This document shows positions 29,685 through 41,024 of a stretch of 64,000 bases of DNA, piece by piece. Both the position numbers and the translations under genes were made by a program. Source of the stretch: Aradus depressus (lineage: Eukaryota > Arthropoda > Insecta > Hemiptera > Aradidae); assembly GCA_963662175.1 (NCBI GenBank), contig OY759215.1, positions 48,563,213 to 48,627,212 of the forward strand, in the 5' to 3' direction. A model generated the notes under the pieces. That model saw only the letters and a list, made by a program, of their open reading frames with translations, did not search any database and was not told the origin of the DNA. Each line of letters starts with the position of its first letter. The stretch's first letter is position 1.

Positions 29685-30150
29685 GGTCCACCAGTTTACA
29701 TTGCAACCAGCCCATTTCTGCATCCAATAATCTTCTGTGTGAAGGACTTCATTTAGACCAACACCGTGGGACACCCCACGAGAGACTGAAACGAACAAAC
29801 CTCAAACAACGATTTGAACGACTGAAATGAATAGGACAACGATCGACATTTTACTTGTGAACAAAATTCACATATATAACACTATGCTAAAACCTATCTG
29901 GACTTTCGGCATCGAGATATGGGGATCAGGCAAAAAATTAAACATACAACGTCTTCAGTCAATACAACCCCTCAGTTTATATTTCTAACCTCACATTGCA
30001 TAATGACCGTAACATCCCATTTGTACACTATCCACAAACACACTCCCCACAAATCCCCCTTGATGCCTTAAGCGGGCATGACAGAGGAACCTGCTCCAGG
30101 ACTAGCCTGGACTCCTCTTCGGTCACGTACCTCAGGCAGTACAGACTCGC
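29685..30150 (+). pseudogene. jockey-type LINE 3' fragment, decayed
   Basis: Nucleotide-level relative of the copy at 55376. Conserved segments include GGCATCGAGATATGGGGATC (Y/IG-I-EIWGS region), AACGTCTTCAGTCAATACAA, TCTAACCTCACATTGCATAA (SNLTLHN) and GACTAGCCTGGACTCCTCTT. Many stops and a deletion around the DAPFYVSN region. Reverse-transcriptase C-terminal part only. Confidence 0.8.
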
Positions 30151-30171
30151 ACATATATGTCATTGATGAAT

Positions 30172-30225
30172 GAAAACTCAACATTGAATTTTGGACCGAT
30201 TACATAACTTTCCTTATACAACATA
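30172..30225 (-). repeat. Rep-C fragment
   Basis: GAAAACTCAACATTGAATTTTGGACCGATTACATAACTTTCC. Confidence 0.6.
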
Positions 30226-30364
30226 TCCATGAACTTAGAAAGTAAAATAAGCTTCAATTGAAATATAATAAAACAAAATAAGTACAATGTACTCTTATAC
30301 ATAGTTAGGACTGGCTGAATGAGAACGGCAAGCTCCATTGGGTCGGACTATACTTCAGCAGTTA

Positions 30365-30556
30365 TAGTATAGTAAAGTATAGGGGAAGTTATGTAATTGG
30401 TCTGTAATTCGATGTTGAGTTTTCACCGGAATTTCATGTTTTTCTAACTCTTGATTGCAAAAATTAGAACATATTTTGTCTGTCTCTGTGTCTGAGAACA
30501 CGATAGCTCCCGATAGAATAAATGTACCGACACGAAATTTTATATAAGTGCTAGAC
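30365..30556 (+). repeat. Rep-C 5' fragment
   Basis: GTATAGGGGAAGTTATGTAA, CGATGTTGAGTTTTCACCGG, GAACACGATAGCTCCCGATA; broken off after TTTTATATAAGTG. Confidence 0.8.
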
Positions 30557-30635
30557 GCGATAGGGCGATCACTGTCACATGTGCTTAGAGCGATCACTGT
30601 CACATCTGCTATCTTAGATCTAATTAGTTATTGAG

Positions 30636-31046
30636 AGGCAGGAAGAATGGGACAAGTCCACAAAGGGACGGTGGACACATCGGCTCATCCCTCGAGTCGA
30701 GCCTTGGCTCACCAGGAAGCATGGGGAGGTGAATTACCACCTCACCCAGGTACTCACGGGACACGGTGGGTTCCGGGGGTACCTCCACAAAATCGGGGCA
30801 GCAACAACACCAGACTGCCCCGCGTGCCTTGGTGAGACGGAGTCGGCGGAGCATGTCTTCCTCAAATGCCCCAGATTTGAGAAGGGAAGGAAAAATCTGG
30901 AGTGCAGCATGAGCGCCCCACTGACTGCTACCAGTTACGTGGATGCTATGCTGCGCTCCCAGGAGTCGTGGGATGAAGGCTGCGATTTTGCAGCGCTCAT
31001 CACGGGCGGGTTGGCCCTCCAGGAGAGGGCTGACAAGGAACAGTAG
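30636..31046 (+). pseudogene. C-terminal part of a non-LTR retrotransposon ORF2 (I/R1 group)
   Basis: About 136 codons without a stop. WTHRLIP, LTRKHGEVNYHLTQVLTGHG, GFRGYLHKIG and the Cys/His knuckle CPAC...ESAEHVFLKCPRF are the hallmark end of I/R1-superfamily ORF2 proteins, after the reverse transcriptase. The RT itself was lost by 5' truncation during insertion. The remaining frame has no start of its own and is not expected to be expressed. Confidence 0.85.
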
Positions 31047-31253
31047 CGGTAATAAAACAGAAGAAGGGGCGTTACCAGCCACCCTTCCTCCCTTCCCGAA
31101 GTAATGACAGATCGTCAGTTCCGCGGAAGGGAATCAGGATCGGCAAGGAGGGGGTTTTAGTGGGTATGGTGAATCGGCTCGAGCCCCACACTATCCAGGG
31201 CTACCTTCCCTGGATGTGCGTCACAGCATTTCCCCCTCCAATGCAAAAAAAAA
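30636..31253 (+). mobile_element. 5'-truncated I/R1-type LINE insertion with poly-A and 10-bp TSD
   Basis: Flanked by AGTTATTGAG (30626-30635) and AGTTATTAAG (31254-31263), 9 of 10 identical, and ending in a run of A. The open frame from the first base to TAG at 31044-31046 encodes the end of the LINE ORF2; a 3' UTR of about 200 bp follows. It is GC-rich against the AT-rich surroundings, hence recently arrived. Confidence 0.88.
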
Positions 31254-31263
31254 AGTTATTAAG

Positions 31264-31960
31264 TCCTCTCTACATCTGGGGGAGTAATAATATTTTACAA
31301 GATATAGTTTATATTTAAGACTTAATCGAAAACCTCTTCAAATAAAAGCTGTATATTATACTAGAAAATTATTATATTTTATATGAAATAAATATTTTTG
31401 ATGGTAGCCCGGTTTGCGAGATGCATGCCATAAATGATCATAAAATGACGTCTTAAAGACATTTGCTTCATTTATGCGAAGATGAATAGTCCTATTAAAA
31501 ATTGACTCTCACGAAAAATGCTCCTTGTTAAATTTTCTTGCTCTCAAATTTAAGATAACACCAATACGAACAATGAATAATGCTTCAAAAAAAGAACAAA
31601 CAGATTAATGTTGAAATTGTGACGCACTCTACTATACACCAATATGTTCAATGACAATATTCAGCAATGACAATATTCACTATTTTTTGTAACCTGGCAA
31701 AAATTGTCAGTGTTATTTTCTATCTAGTTTGGTCTGGATAATGTTTGAATTTTCTTATTCGGCCCACAAGTTAGCTCACTAGGAGATACACCCGATGAGA
31801 CGCCAGTGTCTCTTATAGAACAAGTATCTTACAAGAGGCACTCGTGTCTGAGCCAATTACCAAAGCGCCGGGGGCTGAGAGGAAGGAGATGGCAGAAATT
31901 GAATTTGGATGAGCCAGTTGAAATGCAGCACTGATGAAACTAATTGGAGGACACTGTCAT
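31264..31960. other. unassigned sequence
   Basis: No repeat landmark recognised. 31740-31950 is less AT-rich but carries stops in all frames over short distances. Confidence 0.35.
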
Positions 31961-31961
31961 T

Positions 31962-32160
31962 AAAAAAACCTTTATCACGCGCTCCTTTGGACGGGACGTT
32001 AAACGATGATACTGAACCTGGTCGTTGTCAGGTACTCGTTAAAGACCCCAACAGTAGCTAAATAAAAAAATTAGGACTCATACCGTAGAATCGGGCCCAT
32101 GTCCACCAGAACGACGAAAGAGCACTCTGGTAGTTAATGCCCGGGCATGAGCCACAATAC
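31962..32160 (+). repeat. SINE-A copy, head truncated
   Basis: GGACGGGACGTTAAACGATG, TTGTCAGGTACTCGTTAAAG, GGGCCCATGTCCACCAGAAC, AATGCCCGGGCATGAG. Confidence 0.88.
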
Positions 32161-32215
32161 ACATACACCTACTGATATTAAAACTTCGTAATATAAATAC
32201 AATTATAAACACACA

Positions 32216-32370
32216 TTAGTTATTATGACTTATGCCCGGGCTTTAACTACTATCGCCTACTACCAGTGCGCTCTTTCATCACTCTGGTGGACAGCAGCCC
32301 AAATCTACTATGGGAGTCCTAAATTTTGCCTACTCTTTTTTTAGCTAATTTTTATTCACCTAGGAAATGG
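32216..32370 (-). repeat. SINE-A tail
   Basis: TTAGTTATTATGACTTATGC to TTTTATTCACCTAGG on the plus strand. It lies tail to tail with the copy ending at 32160. Confidence 0.88.
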
Positions 32371-33364
32371 ATAAATCATGTTTCACGACGATATTTCGAG
32401 ACGAAATATCGAGATAAAAAAATATATACCATATAAATAAATTAACAAATACCAATAAATGAAATAATAACTGTCTAATAAAATAGTTAATATAAGGACC
32501 TCTACAAAAAAAAAAAAATAAAATTAAAGCAATGTATGAATTAAATTTTTTATATCATACTCATTTTCTTTTTGATAAATGAGAAAAAAATTCCGTTATC
32601 GAGTACAGGACTTACACCAAATATTTTTAATTGAATTTTTAATTCGTTTTATTGTATCTATTGCTTTAAAAAAGTGAGGGAAGGTATTATATTAAAAAAG
32701 TGGATTCCATAATGAGTTTTTCAGAAAAGAGAGGAACGATTTCTAGTTATTGGAAATTTTTTCGTTTTTCCTGCTATCATAACCATGACTAGTATTATTG
32801 AGAGAGAATTATTTATATTTTTTGTAATTACCATTATTGCTTCTAATATAAACAACAATAATGGATACAATACAATTTTAAAAAATATCCAATTATATAC
32901 TATTTGAATGAAGTTTGTTTCTTTAAAAAAAAATAAAACTATTAATTATAAAATCAATGTAAAATGAAAGTGTTCTGTCTACCATTAGATGTCACTTTGT
33001 CGGCTGCTGATGAGTTAATAGTTGAAGGATGTACCGCAACTGACGAAGTAATACATAATACAAGGAAATAAATTAGGTGTGAAGGGAAGAAAGTTAATCT
33101 GTTTGGAGAATATAACGACTTAAGTGTTACTAGCCCCCGACACACCCTCTCTTCAGTGTAGAGAAAGTGTATATATTGAAATAATAGATACATTCCAATA
33201 TGTGAATTATATCCATTGTATCAACAATGACATTCAGAACTATTTGTTGCAGAACCCTCGGAGAAACGGAGCCGAGAGGGCTCCTGAATATGAGCAGAAT
33301 GAATCTTAGAAATATGATAAACCTAAAATAAAAAAATACTTTTGCGTGAAGATTTTAAATGAGT
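32371..33364. other. AT-rich region with Penelope-like end fragments
   Basis: 32375-32415 (TTTCACGACGATATTTCGAG) is the inverse of the TGAAATATCGTCGTGAAAAA end at about 33998-34018, so it may be the partner end of an inverted unit. The rest is AT-rich without a gene. Confidence 0.4.
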
Positions 33365-33532
33365 ATTAAGAACATTAGGCAGCATGTATATATACTCTCT
33401 TTTTGAAAAAAGTAGAACTCATTAAGAACATTAGGCAGCATGTATATATACTCTCTTTTTGAAAAAAGTAGAACTCATTAAGAACATTAGGCAGCATGTA
33501 TATATACTCTCTTTTTGAAAAAAGTAGAACTC
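33365..33532. repeat. 56-bp tandem repeat, three identical units
   Basis: Units start ATTAAGAACATTAGGCAGCA and end GAAAAAAGTAGAACTC; starts at 33365, 33421 and 33477. I see no difference between the units. Confidence 0.92.
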
Positions 33533-33959
33533 ATTAAGGAATTTTTTTTTAATAACCTCCCCCCCAACTTGAAAGCAATAAGTCAATAAAAAAAACTTCA
33601 ACTATAAGTGTTTTTGTGTTAAAAGAAATTCTCTATTCGGAAACTGAGTTTTTCTCTCATTGTTCAAAAAGAATGATGTATATCATATAATACATGTATA
33701 TCATACGATGTATATCATATAATACAATATTTCATATATATATATAATTATTTTTTCTTGCGAGAATTTCTCCACAGGATCTACCTATAAGGTCTTCCGA
33801 AATTAGCTTTTATTTAATATTGTCTTTACTAATATAATTATTTTTAATATTTTCATTACTAGAATTGTTATTTTTACTAATTTATTTTATTTCTATGGGC
33901 ATATTTATTTATTTTTTTATGGTTATGTTTTGTTATTCTATCTTTTCAATATTTTAATA

Positions 33960-34510
33960 TTGACGATGAAAAAGGGACATGTGAAAACGTCCTTGAAATA
34001 TCGTCGTGAAAAAAAACACTTTTGCAAGAATTATTACCAATAATTATCCTGATTTGAATTACAATGAAAGACTGAATTTAATAATGTTATTATTTTTATA
34101 CTCATATATTCAATAATATTTATTTATTATTTTATTTTTTTTATATATTTAGTACGAGGAAGTATTGTAATGTGCGAAAATCCGAGTTCGAGTTTTCAAT
34201 GGAATTACACGTTTCAATGTCCCTTGAAAACGTTTGAAAAAGATATATATATATACCTATAGTTGGTTATTATGACTCATGTCCGGGCTTTAACTATGAG
34301 GTTATATCGCTTTCTACCAGAGAGTTTTTCGTCACACTGGTGGACATGAGCCCGACTCTACTTTGGGGATCTTAAATGTTACCTATATTAAAGCCCAATC
34401 ATCAATAACTAGCTAATAAAAAGGTATCTTGATGTATACATTTTTCTGACGTATCCTATTACCATGTTATGGTTTAAAGGAAATAAATATTATTATTATT
34501 ATTAACGATC
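33960..34510 (+). mobile_element. Penelope-like unit with (ATT)n tail, interrupted by Rep-D and SINE-A
   Basis: Begins near GACGATGAAAAAGGGACATG, stem GGGAC...CGTCC, then TTGAAATATCGTCGTGA, and ends GACGTATCCTATTACCATG...GGAAATAAATATTATTATTA. Same layout as 40104-40475. The CTGATGA core is replaced by TTGACGATGAAAAA, so no functional ribozyme is predicted. A Rep-D piece (34145-34240, minus) and a SINE-A (34261-34391) lie inside. Confidence 0.6.
34261..34391 (-). repeat. SINE-A tail
   Basis: TTGGTTATTATGACTCATGT, CCGGGCTTTAACTATGAGGT, GTGGACATGAGCCCGACTCT. Confidence 0.88.
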
Positions 34511-34937
34511 AGTTAGGACCAGGAAAAGTTTTTCCCACTATTGTATAGCTTTCTCGTCGCTCATGTATATATACAAAGGAGTAAAGGGAAAAAGTATATG
34601 GTTTTACTTAATTGAACATGAGATATCTATTCAGGGTTGCTTTAATCTTTATTATCATCAGCTCTCATTTTAAGTAACACCATCTTATAAGGATTAATTA
34701 ACTTTAAACAAGATAATCTGATATAGTTTAGCGAATAATTTTCTTCTCCACAAATTGACCCGAGGTAGATCTAGATTAGGCTGGCTTATCAGGATTCGGT
34801 ATCGGACCTAGAATATTATAATTTAATTGGAAGGGAACCTCTAGTCAGTGGAATATATATATATATATATATAAGACTTCCTTTTCCTTAGCGTCTAACC
34901 CCTAGATATCGAAATTTTACATCTCATCAGGAGTCAC

Positions 34938-35097
34938 CGAGGGCCGTAGCTCAGAGATAGCGTGGTTGTCTACTAAGCTCAAAAATGTGTGTTCGCAATC
35001 CGGGTTTAGGTTTTTTATCCTGAAGTTGAAAAATTTGAGCTTGCAATCCTTTGGACGGGACGTTAAGCGATGGTTCTGAGGCTGTACGAAGTCAGGT
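34938..35097 (+). repeat. SINE-A, first half of a fused pair
   Basis: Head variant GAGGGCCGTAGCTCAGAGAT (as in the copy at 63265), body to GACGGGACGTTAAGCGATGG and GTACGAAGTCAGGTACT. It breaks off where the next copy begins. Confidence 0.85.
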
Positions 35098-35346
35098 ACT
35101 AGCTTACTGAGCTTAAGATAACGCCCTTAGTTTATTTTATCTGGGTGTTAAAATAAACAAGCGCGACGGTCCCGAGCCTGTACGATGTCAGGTACTCGTT
35201 AAAGATCCCTACCCTAGCTGAATAAAAATTTACGGTAGGCAAAATTTCAACCACCATAGTAGAATCGGGCTCATGTCCACCAGAGCGAGGAATGAAAGCT
35301 CTAGTAAAATGTAAGTAGTTAAAGGCCGGGCATGACACACAATAAT
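35098..35346 (+). repeat. SINE-A, second half of a fused pair (9384 subtype)
   Basis: AGCTTACTGAGCTTAAGATAAC, GTTAAAATAAACAAGCGCGAC, GGTCCCGAGCCTGTACGATG to GGCCGGGCATGACACAC. Same deletion subtype as 9384-9656, missing the first 30 or so bases. Confidence 0.85.
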
Positions 35347-36430
35347 TGCATACAACACATTGTAATTAGTAATAATGTATTATAACATTAATTATATTTA
35401 TTGGTATAAAAAAAACAACTGTTAAGAAATGAAGTAACTAAATTAGTGAATAAATATATGAACTCGCATTTTGTTTTAAAACAACCAATGAATGGAGGGC
35501 GATCAGCTGTTTTTAATAGAGTGGACCATTCTAAGTTGGGTTGTGGATAGAAGAGTCTGAGTTGAGATGTGCAGGTGGACAGAGAGTAGTTTTTAGGCTT
35601 AAGGTATAGTGAACCATGTAGGAGTGAAAAGAACAGTGAAATAGAAAAGAAAAGGTACCTAAAAAAGGAAAAGGTATTTTATTTATAAGTAGGGGAGACT
35701 GTTGTACCTTGGTCACGGTGTACCTTGGATCAGTCAGTAGTTTCTCAACAGGTGCTGTTACCTGAGCAACACAAGTGGTACTGTTTGACATACTATAATA
35801 CCTACATACCTTTGCCCAAAATAACATTAAATTAAAGAATGCCCACAATATTTTAAACCGAAAAAAAAGACTAAAGTAGATAAAAATTAGTAAGATTTTT
35901 TTTTATTGTAAATAATTTGATTATTTTATTTTATTTATAATGTAGGTTTGAGTAAAATAAACCCAAATATTTGTTCTCTTATTCTATGCTATTATTTTCC
36001 CTGGTAACCCAGTAAGATAATTTATACCTTTGGACTTGATTTAACATTTTTGCAAAAAATTTAGAAAAACAATATGGCATCTCTTTAGTAAATTTAAAAG
36101 AAACCCAAATGAAAAGTTTGTTTATTGAAATTTATTAAAATACGTGCAATTTTAAAGAAAGCTTCTTGAACTTTCGATATTTTTTTTAGGGCCCTTTTCG
36201 GAAATTATTGTAGAAATAAAAATTTAGTAGATGACCAGCTATACAATTACTACAGGGAATGTGTATATTTGATTTATTTATTTTATTTTACATAATTTTT
36301 ATTATCACACTACCGATATTAAATCTTGGTCATGTAAATACAATTATAAACACATATGTATGGGATTATTTAAAAAAATAATAATAGAAAATAGATTAAA
36401 ATGAAATTCCTGATAGTAACAGATACAGAT

Positions 36431-36581
36431 ACTCGTTAAAGATCTGGATGAATAAATCTGGGTGGATGAAATTTAGAACTCCAGCAGTAGAGTTGGAGTA
36501 CATATCTACAAGACGAAAGAGCTCTAGTAGTAGTAGGATAGGTACTAGTAGTTAAAGCCCGGGCATGAGTCACAATAATTA
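36431..36581 (+). repeat. SINE-A tail, diverged
   Basis: ACTCGTTAAAGATCTGG, GAACTCCAGCAGTAGAG, GTTAAAGCCCGGGCATGAGT. Confidence 0.8.
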
Positions 36582-36639
36582 ACTACATTGTCACCGTTAA
36601 TTTTCTTTCGATAGCTCTACCAAGCAAACAGAGCTGAAT

Positions 36640-36890
36640 AGAATATGGCGAGGTTTCAGAGGAAGTGAGAGTAGCCGGCTAGGATTGGTTCATCGGCCAC
36701 AGTTACGTCAGAGAGCCCAAATTCCAGCCAGGAGTCTGCGTAATCTTAACCCAGGGACATCTGGCCCACCTATTTGTAACTTGTATGTCCCAACCCAGTC
36801 AAGATCAACAGTTTTATTTAGTAGTACACAGAGGGAATCAGGAGTTAACAGAACAAACTCCGCAAGTCAGGGGAGCGCACTTCTTAAAGT
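36640..36890 (+). other. open, less AT-rich segment, unassigned
   Basis: Two overlapping frames (99 and 69 codons) are open; one reads IPARSLRNLNPGTSGPP. The segment runs straight into the Penelope-like TATTGTCTATTTTAC block at 36890, so it may be internal sequence of that retroelement. No domain recognised. Confidence 0.25.
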
Positions 36891-36980
36891 ATTGTCTATT
36901 TTACAAGATATATATAAAATATATGGGAGTACTTCGCTATTGCTACCATATATCTGCTACCAGCCACGACTTAACATTTG
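36885..36980 (-). repeat. Penelope-like unit end with disrupted hammerhead-like motif
   Basis: On the minus strand GTCGTGGCTG, an insertion, GGTAGCAATAGC, GAA, GTACTC, CCATATATTTTATAT and AAAATAGACAATACTT follow the order of FB-b. The core is broken after CTG, so cleavage is not expected. Confidence 0.55.
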
Positions 36981-37039
36981 TTAATAATATATAAATAATT
37001 AATAAATAATAATTTAGTTATAAAATAATAAATAAATAA

Positions 37040-37310
37040 ATTTTTTTTACTAATTTTTTGTGGAATTGACAATATTTCAAAGTATTTTCTATGAATTTGT
37101 TATCATGTTTGGACATCATGGAGAAAATTATCAAAACGTATTCAGGGGAACTTGAAACATGAAAATCCGTTGAAAACTCGATCTCGGATTTTTGCACGAT
37201 CACAATGCTTCCTTATACAATAGGCATAATAAAGTAAAAATAAGTTTGTTTTACTTATTGATTACATGTTTCCACAATAAGTTTGCATTTCTCAACTTAG
37301 AACTTGTACC
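37040..37310 (+). repeat. Penelope-like end interrupted by Rep-D
   Basis: TTTTTGTGGAATTGACAATATTTC at 37060 and AAATAAGTTTGTTTTACTTA...GTTTCCACAATAAGTTTGC at 37237-37300 are the two parts of the FB-c 3' block, split by a Rep-D piece (GACATCATGGAGAAAATTAT to ATGCTTCCTTATACA, 37110-37218). Confidence 0.7.
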
Positions 37311-37698
37311 AAATTCAGCTACCCCTGTTCGTAAGATGTTTGAAAAACGAATGTTTATGCTCTGATAACTAAGGTTTGCCAACAAGAGAATGGCTACACA
37401 AGTTCAGTAGGTTCAGAGGCTAATATGCGTTAATGAGTTTGTTAAATTTGTTGGAAGTTCCGGTAGACGTTAGAAGTTTAAAACCAGTCGGCTGTGTTTG
37501 GTCTGGAAACCTGAAACAAAACAATATTTTTCATCACGTCAGGAACATACTGACTTTCTTAGTCAGCAAGTTCATCAATATCCTGTAGCCAACTTGACGA
37601 AAAAAATGTGCATTTTCACACAAATGTTGCATGCTTTCCTACTGTGCTGAAAGATCGCGGGTTAAGGTCTTATTCTGTATAGAATGTAAAGAAAAATA

Positions 37699-37778
37699 TG
37701 AGCACGCCGTCCGGATGGAAATTTATGCGATGGTCTTGTGCGATATCAGTTACTCGTTAAAGACACCTTATCTAAATC
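37699..37778 (+). repeat. SINE-A body fragment
   Basis: GAGCACGCCGTCCGGATGG, GCGATGGTCTTGTGCGATAT, ACTCGTTAAAGAC. Confidence 0.6.
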
Positions 37779-37869
37779 TGACAACATATCAGTGTTTGAA
37801 AATTCAATATGGAATATTTTTGGTAAGAACCAATTTTTCGACAGGACTAACTGTTTTCGGAAGAATCAA

Positions 37870-38935
37870 GTAAACTTCTAAAAAAATCGTATTTCATAAA
37901 AAATGTGTCTTTTAATTTCCTCTACTACAAATAATTTTAATTAAGTCATAAATATAAGCGGTGTCTTGTGAAATGGACTTAGGTCCAGAAGTAGAGTGGT
38001 CTCAATTTGCGTATGATTTCAACCAAAATCTATTCAAATCTAAGTTACTGCATGTGACATCATCTTCATCATAAATTTCAAGTTCATAGCTTTAATCATT
38101 TCTGCGTTAGATTACTCGGAACTTTCCATCATGTACACTTTGGTGTCCGTTATTTTGAAAAAGTTTAAATTTTGATGTTTTCCAAACGGATTCTGGTTTA
38201 GAATCACGGAAAAATAAATCTCTCAAAATTTGGAATTTTTTGAAATGGAAAAACCCATACCACCTCCCATCATTCGAATTTCAAATGGAGTTTAACATTC
38301 GTTTTCGACACTTCAAGACATTTTACAACGCGGTTCGTTTAATTTCTAATGTTTCGGCTTCAAAATTCGTATTCTTAGGTTTTGGTGGGTACTGATCACG
38401 AATCCGGTGTTAGAATTTCAGTTGACAACTGTCAAAAATGCTGTAAACTTTTTAAAAAATTATAAAATCTGCTGTTTAAACGGAATTGTTCATTATTCCA
38501 AGTCAATTGAAAAACTGAAATTCTAACACCGGATTCGTGATCAGCACCCACCAAAACCTAAGAATACGATTTTGAAGCCGAAACATTAGAAATTAAACGA
38601 ACCGCGCTATAAAATGTCTTGAAGTGTCGAAAACGAATGTTAAACTCCATTTGAAATTCAAATGATCGGTGGCATGGGGTTTTCCATTTCAAAAAATTCC
38701 AAATTTTGAGAGATTAATTTTTCGTGAATCTAAACCAAATCCGTTTGGAAATCATCAAAATTTAAACTTTTTCAGAATAACGGAAACCCTAATATACACA
38801 CACAAAGACACCATCACGAAAATGGTCAAGACATATTGCGGAGACCTTCAAACGTTAAAATTAGTTGAAAACTCGATCTCGGAATCTCGCAAGATTACAA
38901 TACTTCCTTATACGTTATATATGTTTCAAAATATG
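37870..38935 (+). repeat. Rep-D copy split by foldback FB-e
   Basis: The left part (37870-38141) has AAGTCATAAATATAAGCGGTG and GGACTTAGGTCCAGAAGTAG. The right part (38790-38935) has ACACACACAAAGACACCATC, GAAAATGGTCAAGACATATT and GAAAACTCGATCTCGG. The order matches the uninterrupted copy at 21100-21440. Confidence 0.8.
38142..38789. mobile_element. foldback FB-e
   Basis: Arms 38142-38424 and 38512-38789 are inverted copies, roughly 90-95% identical by eye, with a spacer of about 87 bp. Ends are GGTGTCCGTTATTTTGAAAA and TTTTTCAGAATAACGGAAACCC. Non-coding, probably a MITE. It shares no ribozyme-like motif with FB-a to FB-d. Confidence 0.9.
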
Positions 38936-40103
38936 AGATTATAAGAAAAACGGTAAATTTGTAGATCCTCCAAGGTTAAACGAAAAATTAGCAATAGTAA
39001 TGGAACAAGTTATTAAAACTTGTTACACAAGGAACAGGATGTACGAGTATTGGGACACAAGATTGGTAATTTGAAAACATAATATATAGGTATCAAGAAC
39101 GACATGGGCCATTGGAATGAGAAAAAACCGGTTTGTGTTCAAAAATCTGACCTTGCCATTTCAATACTGATCGTACAACTCAAAAAATTGCATTTGGGTT
39201 AAATGGCAATAGAATTAACCAGTTATTTCATTGATAACGTATTAAGAACGTACACGAAACAGAACTGAAAAGCTTCAATATCACGATTTTGACTGAAGTT
39301 TCCCCATTTGGGGTTCCATGAATTTCATCAATTTTTTCCCTATTTTTTGTCGGAGGTTTCTTCTTTTTCCTTTTTAACAACATTTCGGGACACTTGCATG
39401 TCCCTTTTTCTGGTCACTGTGACTTATTAATTTTTTTTCTTTATTTTTTATATATTTTTTTTAATTTTGTAAACTTTTTGTTTAATTTCGCTTAATTTTT
39501 TGTGACATTGTGACCAAAAGAAGGGACGTGAAAGTGTTCCAAAATATTATCAAAAAAGAAAAAAGAAAACACCTCTCTGAAAAAAAGCCAGGAAAAATCA
39601 AATAAAAAGTTATACAAAGGAGTCGGAGACAGTCTCTGCAACCTGCAGTCTGCGCGCGGTTTTGTAGTAAGTTGTCGCAAAACTATGGAACTGATTGAAA
39701 CATAAGCTATAAAGAGATGGCGGGGGAGCCACAATATAAAATGAACGTCAGGTCTTTAAGGGTTGATTTGATTTTCAAGAAATTTCACAAATAGCATTCA
39801 AAAAACGGAATTTTATTCTCACTGTTCAAAAAGAATAATATAATCACAATAAAGAATCGTTTTTCATATCCAAAATCATTATTTGATACAAAGCTTTCAT
39901 TTTTATATTTTGGGCAGAGTTCCTCCACACCTTAAAAGTCAGTCCAATGTACGTTATTGTTTTATTTATTCATTTATATATATTTTTTTATTTAGCCATT
40001 TTTATACACTCATTTATAGTTGACTAATATATATATATAATTTTTCATATATTGTTATAGTTACATTGTTTTCTTTCTTTTCTATATCTCGCCACATTGG
40101 GAC

Positions 40104-40475
40104 CTGATGATGGGACGTAAGAACGTCCCGTAACATCGTTGGGGGATAAAGACACATCCGAAGAGTTTTTTTTGAAAAATAGTTATCTTAATTTGTATTA
40201 AATTGAAAAATGTGTCTACTTATTATGAACGTATCTTGTATTGTTATTATTATTTTATATATACTCATATATTTTTAAGTATTTATTTGTACAGTTTTTA
40301 TTAATTTCATTTTACTTTTTTAATGGTTTTTATGTTACTACTAATCATAGATGTATTAGACTCAAGTAGTTATATATCTAATATATAAGCTATCTTAATG
40401 TATAAATTCATTTGACGTATCCTATTACCATGTATTGGTTTAACGGAAATAAATTATTATTATTATTATTAAAAA
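40104..40475 (+). mobile_element. Penelope-like unit with hammerhead-like head and (ATT)n tail
   Basis: Head CTGATGA, T, perfect 6-bp stem GGGACG-TAAGAA-CGTCCC, G(T)AACATCGTTG; tail CGTATCCTATTACCATGTAT, TGGTTTAACGGAAATAA and ATT repeats. The GAA is GTA here and the expected palindrome is missing, so ribozyme activity is doubtful. Confidence 0.6.
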
Positions 40476-41024
40476 TAGACCATGTGGCATCTCCAAATTC
40501 AAAAGGGAGCTTGAAATAGATCTTAACGGTTGATTCTTCGAAAACATGTACAGTCAAATTTCCAAAATTTGATCATATGGATATTTCGCTTACTGCTTTT
40601 TGCTCTTTGGATATTTACATACTGCATAGTTCTAAAATCATATCTCCGAACAGAGTCAAGTGACCTGATAGTAATTAATAAATTGAGACCATAATAGAGA
40701 GTTTAGACAGATTAATTGTGTAAACACTACAGTACAGAACAGGAGAGGTTGAACATGAATTGCCTGTCCTATGTACATACCACTACACACAGACTATGTA
40801 ACAACAATAGACCAACATGTACATATATGTACAATATATCAGTGGGGTACCAAATCAAAATACAACAAATATCAGACAATTTAATTAGCGAATAATCCTT
40901 GATCACTGCATTGGTAAACTTTTGGGAGAACGAGAAAGACAATTTGAGTTGAAACTGACTTACCTATTTAATAACATATTAATAATAATTGTCATCTCTC
41001 TTAAAAAGTAACAAAAAATAAACC

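Noticed and set aside
30624..31082. 152-codon minus-strand frame
   Set aside because: Antisense shadow of the LINE ORF2 C-terminus, whose plus-strand protein has a clear Cys/His signature.
38142..38789. Hammerhead motif in FB-e
   Set aside because: GAAACATTAG occurs, but there is no CTGANGA core at the required distance.
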